10,299 bases of DNA from Candidatus Omnitrophota bacterium (lineage in GTDB: Bacteria; Omnitrophota; Gorgyraeia; Gorgyraeales; Gorgyraeaceae). Of this stretch, positions 6,011 to 10,299 are shown piece by piece. Under the pieces are notes generated by a model that saw nothing but the letters and a program-made list of their open reading frames with translations, was not told the origin of the DNA and searched no databases. The stretch's first letter is position 1. Each line of letters opens with the position of its first letter. The position numbers were made by a program, and so were the translations under genes. Where the stretch lies: NCBI GenBank assembly GCA_013202925.1, contig JABMRA010000089.1:1-10299 (forward strand). The letters run 5' to 3'.

Positions 6011-9000
6011 TCAATTCATACCACCTGCCAGGGCCGAGCGGGCCATTGGCAACAACAAGGCCAAAGTCCAACAGTTCCTTTAAATCCCTGGCTGCGGTCG
6101 GAACAGATATCTTGAAAAGCTGCGAGTACTCCTTGCGCGTAATCCTTCCTGCCTTCATTAAATGTTGCAACAATTCCAGTTGACGATTGTTTAACTTTGG
6201 CGCAGGCGCTTTTGGTTTGAGTTCAGCTGGCCCGGGTCTTGGAAGCAATGGTTGTTCAGGTTTTGGTGGTGTCTGCTCAGGCTTAGACGCAGGCGGTTCA
6301 GGCCTCAATGGCTCAGGCCCTGCTGTTGGTAATTCTGGCAGGGGAATCGGCTTTGATTCTGGCTTTACAGGTCCTTTCCCGGCTGCAGTTGGCGGAACTT
6401 CTCTTTTGATTATAGAAGGTTTTATCTTTGGCCTTTGCGGCCTGGCATCCTCAACAGGAGGCAGTTCGACCACCTTTACTTCTTTGGGTTTAGGCGGTTC
6501 GGGCTTTGACCTGGGCCGCCTTTTTAAAATATCCCCTGCCTTGGGCACGGGGATGGCCCTTAAGACCAGTTTTCCCTCGATAAACTCAGCTACAATGGTA
6601 TAGATACATGGTATGACAAAAAGTGTCAGGACAGTGGAGACAATAAGCCCGCCCATTACTGTTATTGCCATTGGACTTTGAAGCTGTGAACCCTCTGCAA
6701 GGCCCAGCGCCAGAGGAAATAGACCCAGGACCGTGGTCATGGTGGTCATGAATATCGGCCTGAGTCTGGTCTTTCCGGATTCAATAACCGCCTCGATCAA
6801 TTCTGTGCCCATCGAGCGCAGCCTGTTTATAGAATCTATCAATATAATGCCGTTATTGACGACAATACCGCCGAGTATTATAAGCCCGAGCATGACAACA
6901 ACGCTTATAGGTGTGCGCGTCAAAAATAACGCCCCAAAAACCCCCATGAGGGACAATGGCACTGTAAACATTATGATAAACGGCTGCCACAAGGATTCAA
7001 ACTGCGCGGCCATTATCATGTATACCAAAAGTATAGAGAGTATCAGCGCGAACCTAAGAGAGTCGAATGATTCGCTCATCTGCTGGCTTTCTCCTGACAG
7101 GTCCATGGTAATATCCTTTTCCACATCTCTAAGATTACTTGTCTCTTTGATCAATTCTCTCTCTGTCCTTTTTATCAATCTATCTATATCCATTATTACC
7201 TTATCCAATGCCCTGTCCGCTATATTTGCTGTTACAAGAACCACCCTTTGCTGATCGAGTCTTTTTATCTCGCTCGGCCCCATGCCCTGTGTTATGTACG
7301 CCACCTCTGAAAGCGGCACCTGTATATCAAGCGGCGACTGGACAAGGACATTCCTTATCTGAGAAAGATGGCTGCGGTCCGCCTTCCTCAATCTTACCCT
7401 GATATCTATCTCGCGTCCCTCTTCCTTGAATTTAGTGGCTACCACGCCCTTTATGGCAGTATGGGCTGCCTGCGCGATTACACCTGCTGAAAGATTATAA
7501 AGCGCGGCCCTATCCTTTAAGATATTTACCTTTGTCTCAGGAGAGGGGCTGGTAAGACTCGTGCGAATGCCATAGATACCTCTTATATTAGAAAGCCCGT
7601 TTTCGACATTTGTCGAGACCTCTTCTATTTTTTTAAGGTCTTTTCCTTTTATCTCTATGACTATCGGCGCAGCGCCCTGCAGGGCTGTCTTAAATACACT
7701 ATCCTGCAATATATACTCTATCTCTGCGCCTTCCAGGTCCAGCCTGTCCAGCTTATTTTTTAATCTTTCTATGACGTTGGATGTCATGGCCCTTTTCCTG
7801 CCCTTTTTCAGGGCCACTATAAGCTGGGCCTGGTGCGAACCCATTGTCTCAAGGCCCTGGGCATAGTCCTTTTTCTTGCTCGAACCAATACTTACAGCCG
7901 CCCCCTCGACGTCATCTGTCTTAAAAAGCTCGTCTTCTATCTTTTTTACGGCATTGTTCGTGATATCCAGTTTTGTGCCGCCGGGCATATTTACCTTCAT
8001 GATAAATTCGTGCTGATCTACCTTGGGCATAAATTCCTTGTCTATAACCAGGATCAGGGTCATGCTTAAAATAAAAATTATAAAGATACCTGCCAAAAAT
8101 ACCCATCTATATTGCAATACCCTTGGTATCAGTCTTGAATACAGCGGCCCCAGTCCAAACGTGGATGTGTCCTTGGATATTGCCTGCGGCTTGCTTGCGG
8201 CCCTGCCCCCTACTGCGGCAAGGCGCGGGATCAAAGAAAGCGCTACTATCAAAGAGGCCATCAGAGAAAATGTAACAGTAAAGGCCAGCTCCTTGAATAA
8301 CTGTCCTGCTACGCCTACGACAAAGATCATTGGCAAAAATACTGCCACGGTAGTGAGTGTTGAGGAAAATATAGCGCCTGACATCTCACTCGCCCCATCT
8401 TTCGAGGCCTCTTTTATATCCTTTTTCCTTAAATGGCTATATATGTTTTCAATGACGACTATTGCATTATCCACAAGCATACCTATGCCGAGCGCGAGCC
8501 CGCCGAGAGAAAGCATATTCAGGGTAATGCCGTTGAAATACATCAAACTGAATGCCACCATTATGGATATAGGCATTGAAAAGGCCACTATGAGCGAGGC
8601 CTTTATGTTTTTCAGGAATATAAGGAGTACCAAAAACGCGAGGAAGCCTCCCTGGATGGCCGCATCCATGACCCCGCGTATTGATTTCTTTATAAATATT
8701 GACTGGTCATAGACGATACGGACATCCATGCCACCGGGTAAATCCTCCTTTATCTCCGCCAGCTTTGCCCTGACCTCCTGGGCGACCCGCAACGTGTTGA
8801 CCCCTGCCTGTTTCTGCACCGCTATTGATATATTCTCCTGGCCGTTATAACGCGATATGCTCGTGCGTTCCTGAAATGTGTCTTTTATATTCGCGATATC
8901 CTTTAAATAGATAAGGCGCGATGCCCTTTTTGCCTTCTCGGTTTCTCTCTGTTCCGCACCAGCCCTCTCCCCTGAGTCATCCTTTCCTACGATCGTTCTC

Positions 9001-9719
9001 CGGATCTCCTGTACTACCTTGAATTCTCCCATTGTCCTTATCAGGTATTCGTAAAAATGCTCTTCTATGGTGCCGGCTGGATAATTCAGGTTGGAGGACT
9101 TTAGGGCATCGACTACCTTTGTTATGGAAACACTGGAGGCGTTTAATCTGCCTGCGTCTACCGCGACCAGTATCTCCCTTTCAAGCCCACCGCTTATATT
9201 GCACGAGGCCACACCTTCGACCTTTTCAAACTCATCCTTTATAAACTTCCTTGAAAGCCGCAGGAGCTCTGAAGGACCCTTGTCGCCTGTGATGCTGAGT
9301 GTCATTACAGGCAGCTCAAAGGGATTGAATTTCATCACTATCGGGTCGGTGGAACCAAGGGGAAGTCTTTCTTTTATAAGGTCTATCTTTTCGCGGACAC
9401 CAAGGGACGCAAAATCCATATTTGTGCCCCAGCCAAACTCAGCAGTGACGATGGAGACCCCTTCCTTTGATATAGAGCTTATGCGCTTGAGGTTTGATAC
9501 AGTACCGACTGTCTCTTCTATGATTTTTGTAATAAGGGTCTCTACTTCTTCGGGGGCAGCGTTCTCATATGTGGTAACTACTGTGAGCTGCGGGTATGTA
9601 ATGGAGGGAAAAAGTTCTCTGGGAAGCCGCGTCAGGGATATAAACCCCAGCATCAGCACCCCGATAAAGAACATGGAGGTGGTAACAGGTCGATTTACTG
9701 AAAATTCTGGAAGTCTCAT
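5994..9719 (-). CDS. RND-family transporter with C-terminal proline-rich linker and winged-helix domain (first of tandem pair)
   Basis: The 1241-aa product is about 180 residues longer than typical RND permeases. Residues 1 to about 1050 are a complete HAE1-like pump: TM1 near 11-31, two periplasmic porter halves, TM4 with GMLVDNAIVV (Asp417-Asn418), TM10 with GIVVNNGIILID (Asn955 replacing the AcrB Lys), and TM11 with RLRPIFMT (Arg985, Thr992). A hydrophilic insertion of roughly 18 residues near 247-267 is absent from the neighbouring paralogue. Residues about 1060-1175 are a Pro/Lys/Glu-rich linker. Residues 1176-1237 form a winged helix (LNNRQLELLQHLMKAG, then SVPTAARDLKELLDFGLV and a wing ending GRWYEL). 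RND C-termini are cytoplasmic, so this domain would be tethered under the membrane and could reach DNA; function is inference. The last five residues (KTEDR) and the stop lie in repeat R2. The ATG at 9719 has no Shine-Dalgarno and lies 7 bp from repeat R3. No adaptor or outer-membrane gene is in the window. Confidence 0.94.
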   Translation of the reverse strand: MRLPEFSVNRPVTTSMFFIGVLMLGFISLTRLPRELFPSITYPQLTVVTTYENAAPEEVETLITKIIEETVGTVSNLKRISSISKEGVSIVTAEFGWGTNMDFASLGVREKIDLIKERLPLGSTDPIVMKFNPFELPVMTLSITGDKGPSELLRLSRKFIKDEFEKVEGVASCNISGGLEREILVAVDAGRLNASSVSITKVVDALKSSNLNYPAGTIEEHFYEYLIRTMGEFKVVQEIRRTIVGKDDSGERAGAEQRETEKAKRASRLIYLKDIANIKDTFQERTSISRYNGQENISIAVQKQAGVNTLRVAQEVRAKLAEIKEDLPGGMDVRIVYDQSIFIKKSIRGVMDAAIQGGFLAFLVLLIFLKNIKASLIVAFSMPISIMVAFSLMYFNGITLNMLSLGGLALGIGMLVDNAIVVIENIYSHLRKKDIKEASKDGASEMSGAIFSSTLTTVAVFLPMIFVVGVAGQLFKELAFTVTFSLMASLIVALSLIPRLAAVGGRAASKPQAISKDTSTFGLGPLYSRLIPRVLQYRWVFLAGIFIIFILSMTLILVIDKEFMPKVDQHEFIMKVNMPGGTKLDITNNAVKKIEDELFKTDDVEGAAVSIGSSKKKDYAQGLETMGSHQAQLIVALKKGRKRAMTSNVIERLKNKLDRLDLEGAEIEYILQDSVFKTALQGAAPIVIEIKGKDLKKIEEVSTNVENGLSNIRGIYGIRTSLTSPSPETKVNILKDRAALYNLSAGVIAQAAHTAIKGVVATKFKEEGREIDIRVRLRKADRSHLSQIRNVLVQSPLDIQVPLSEVAYITQGMGPSEIKRLDQQRVVLVTANIADRALDKVIMDIDRLIKRTERELIKETSNLRDVEKDITMDLSGESQQMSESFDSLRFALILSILLVYMIMAAQFESLWQPFIIMFTVPLSLMGVFGALFLTRTPISVVVMLGLIILGGIVVNNGIILIDSINRLRSMGTELIEAVIESGKTRLRPIFMTTMTTVLGLFPLALGLAEGSQLQSPMAITVMGGLIVSTVLTLFVIPCIYTIVAEFIEGKLVLRAIPVPKAGDILKRRPRSKPEPPKPKEVKVVELPPVEDARPQRPKIKPSIIKREVPPTAAGKGPVKPESKPIPLPELPTAGPEPLRPEPPASKPEQTPPKPEQPLLPRPGPAELKPKAPAPKLNNRQLELLQHLMKAGRITRKEYSQLFKISVPTAARDLKELLDFGLVVANGPLGPGRWYELKTEDR
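5997..6194 (-). other. Winged helix-turn-helix domain at the RND C-terminus
   Basis: These codons (residues 1176-1241) encode a domain matching the pattern seen in DeoR-type winged helices and in the C-terminal helix-turn-helix of many Fic proteins. The pattern is L-N-x-R-Q-x-x-x-L as helix 1, ITRKEYSQLFKIS as helix 2 and turn, VPTAARDLKELLDFGLV as the recognition helix, then a Gly-rich wing and a closing WYEL strand. The reading frame runs uninterrupted from the pump through the proline-rich linker (6195-6542). No internal start with a ribosome-binding site was evident, so a separate gene is less likely. The domain call is strong; DNA binding in vivo is inferred. Confidence 0.82.
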
Positions 9720-9726
9720 TGTTCAT

Positions 9727-9782
9727 CAGAAGACAGAAGTCAGAAACCAGATGTCAGAAGACAGAAATCAGACGTCAGAAAA
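9727..9782. repeat. Heptad array R3, eight CAGAnnn units, left arm of the four-helix-bundle cassette
   Basis: Eight consecutive 7-bp units, all in phase and all starting CAGA, end AGA, AGT, AAC, TGT, AGA, AAT, CGT and AAA. The orientation is opposite to array R4 on the other side of the four-helix-bundle gene. The outer end, CAGAAGACAGAA, is shared with the left end of R2 and, inverted, with the right end of R1. The stop codon of the four-helix-bundle gene lies across units six and seven (9768-9770). The array ends 7 bp before the start of the first RND gene. Confidence 0.88.
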
Positions 9783-10139
9783 GTTCTGCCAGTTGTTCAT
9801 CAAGGTATATAGCATTGCATTAACTCCGTCATACTGTCTGTCTAGCTCTGTATGTTTTTCTTTAGACATATATCTACAATCCAATGAAAAATCTAACCAT
9901 CCTCGAGTTTCTTCACTCGAACCTAAAGCATCGTTTAAATGTCTAATAAATACTTGTTTATATTTCCTCTTAGCATATCCTTCACGTATATTTATAGCGA
10001 CCGATCTCGATGAACGTCTCATCTGATCTATTAATGAATATGTTTCTTCTTTAGGAAACTGCCTACTTATTTCAAATATATCCATTGCTAACTTATAAGC
10101 CATTTGATATACCTTCAGATCTTTTACACTTTTAATCAC
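9768..10139 (-). CDS. Four-helix-bundle protein, 23S rRNA intervening-sequence (S23) family
   Basis: The 123-aa product matches the family of small four-helix-bundle proteins first found encoded in intervening sequences of 23S rRNA genes and related to the Avd accessory proteins of diversity-generating retroelements. Visible hallmarks are DLKVYQMAYKLAMDIFEIS (7-25), FPKEE (28-32), QMRRSSRSVAINIREGYAKR (39-58, the most conserved block) and ALGSSEETRGWLDFSLDC (71-88). The length is normal. The molecular role of stand-alone members is not settled; nucleic-acid binding through the basic surface is suspected. It starts at GTG, with a purine-rich GGAAGAGAG upstream. Both flanks are heptad arrays, and the last residues and the stop are encoded by array R3. 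It is not inside an rRNA gene here but sits just before the RND pump. Its AT-richness against its neighbours points to recent acquisition. Confidence 0.9.
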   Translation of the reverse strand: MIKSVKDLKVYQMAYKLAMDIFEISRQFPKEETYSLIDQMRRSSRSVAINIREGYAKRKYKQVFIRHLNDALGSSEETRGWLDFSLDCRYMSKEKHTELDRQYDGVNAMLYTLMNNWQNFSDV

Positions 10140-10144
10140 ACAAG

Positions 10145-10154
10145 CTCTCTTCCT
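10145..10154 (-). promoter_or_regulatory. Probable ribosome-binding site for the four-helix-bundle gene
   Basis: Minus-strand AGGAAGAGAG ends 5 nt before the GTG at 10139. Its 5' end overlaps the innermost unit of heptad array R4, so the repeat contributes part of the translation signal. It supports the GTG start; the next in-frame ATG, at Met13, would remove the conserved first helix. Confidence 0.45.
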
Positions 10155-10200
10155 GTCTTCTGTCCTCTGTCTTCTGTCCTCTGTCTTCTGTCTTCTGTCT
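10152..10200. repeat. Heptad array R4, seven units, right arm of the four-helix-bundle cassette
   Basis: Seven in-phase units follow one another, the first degenerate (CCTGTCT), then TCTGTCC, TCTGTCT, TCTGTCC and three TCTGTCT. The orientation is inverted relative to R3. A transcript through the cassette would carry GA-rich sequence from R4 before the gene and UC-rich sequence from R3 after it, so the two could pair across the gene. Confidence 0.88.
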
Positions 10201-10299
10201 CTATCCCAGGAATGCCAAATATCTTGATAGGGGATATTTTAAACATCGTAATGCCACATATGACCAAAAATCACACTACACACAAAAGTATAAAACCTA
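10201..10299. other. AT-rich non-coding stretch at the window edge
   Basis: No frame on either strand gives a convincing protein across these 99 bases. They contain a perfect 7-bp inverted repeat, AAATATC at 10217-10223 and GATATTT at 10233-10239, with a 9-nt loop. This could be a small hairpin or an operator. No promoter with acceptable -35/-10 spacing was clear, though the region is a sensible place for one serving the genes to the left. Confidence 0.4.

Larger units (their letters stand above)
9727..10200. mobile_element. Candidate mobile cassette: four-helix-bundle gene between inverted heptad arrays
   Basis: The 474-bp unit consists of array R3 (CAGA orientation), the four-helix-bundle gene, and array R4 (TCTG orientation), so the ends are inverted relative to each other like terminal inverted repeats. 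At least 13 bases of the left outer end (CAGAAGACAGAAG) have a perfect inverted match in R4 (10185-10197). The interior is clearly AT-richer than the RND genes: a hand count gives 37 G+C in 120 bases for 9841-9960, against 28 in 60 for 7201-7260. Two gene-less copies of the same repeat type lie elsewhere in the window. I found no target-site duplication and no transposase or integrase, so mobility is a hypothesis; the unit may be moved in trans or be a long-standing dispersed repeat. Confidence 0.45.

Noticed and set aside
6187..6603. Plus-strand glycine-rich open frame of 138 codons
   Set aside because: The Gly/Ser-rich product is the antisense reading of the proline-rich linker of RND 1.
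8023..8712. Plus-strand open frame of 229 codons
   Set aside because: It is fully antisense to transmembrane and porter regions of RND 1, and the product is low-complexity Ser/Ala/Ile sequence.
9091..10026. Long plus-strand open frame of 311 codons
   Set aside because: It runs antisense across the RND 1 N-terminus, repeat R3 and the four-helix-bundle gene, all of which have clear family matches on the minus strand. Its product is Ser/Thr-rich with no recognisable domain.
9768..10139. rRNA intervening sequence within a 23S gene
   Set aside because: The protein family is associated with such sequences, but the DNA on both sides is repeat array, RND gene and AT-rich spacer, with no rRNA sequence.
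9727..10200. Target-site duplication at the cassette edges
   Set aside because: The bases outside R3 and R4 do not match in any convincing direct repeat, so insertion by a standard transposase cannot be shown from this copy.
10136..10246. Small minus-strand frame of 36 codons ending in a GTGA overlap with the four-helix-bundle start
   Set aside because: More than half of the product is heptad-repeat peptide (Arg, Gln, Thr, Glu, Asp). It has no ribosome-binding site and no recognisable N-terminus, so the stop/start overlap is probably chance.

Overview
The window carries one run of six minus-strand genes, so transcription goes right to left. It includes two large RND transporters, a coiled-coil membrane protein, and two type II secretion / type IV pilus family genes. 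No rRNA, tRNA or CRISPR array was seen. Base composition is moderate in the large genes, with many ATA, AGG and AGA codons. Heptad repeats of the CAGAnnn/TCTGnnn type fill the gaps between genes. The combination of these repeats, a four-helix-bundle (23S rRNA intervening-sequence type) gene and split secretion genes suggests an uncultured Gram-negative bacterium, possibly Candidatus Omnitrophota. That placement is an impression, not a demonstrated assignment.

Right edge to left. Positions 10201-10299 are AT-rich and show no convincing gene. Next comes a four-helix-bundle gene (9768-10139) lying between two inverted arrays of 7-bp repeats (9727-9782 and 10152-10200), which together look like a small mobile cassette. 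Then comes the first RND pump (5994-9719, 1241 aa), with an unusual C-terminal proline-rich linker and winged-helix DNA-binding domain. A heptad-repeat hairpin (5884-6010) separates it from the second RND pump (2667-5855, 1062 aa), which ends in another such hairpin (2661-2709). Downstream are a single-pass coiled-coil protein (1520-2635), a short GspF/PilC-like inner-membrane platform protein (424-1500), a small GC-rich repeat (373-419), and the start of a GspI/PilV-like prepilin that runs off the left edge.

The short same-strand gaps (19 to 138 bp apart from the cassette) suggest co-transcription. The RND pair probably forms an inner-membrane efflux or lipid/peptide exporter module, but no periplasmic adaptor or outer-membrane channel is present here. 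The three left-hand genes look like part of a pseudopilus/pilus assembly system. The most interesting points are the repeat family, which occurs once with a gene inside and twice as gene-less hairpins with 4-nt loops, and the RND-winged-helix fusion.
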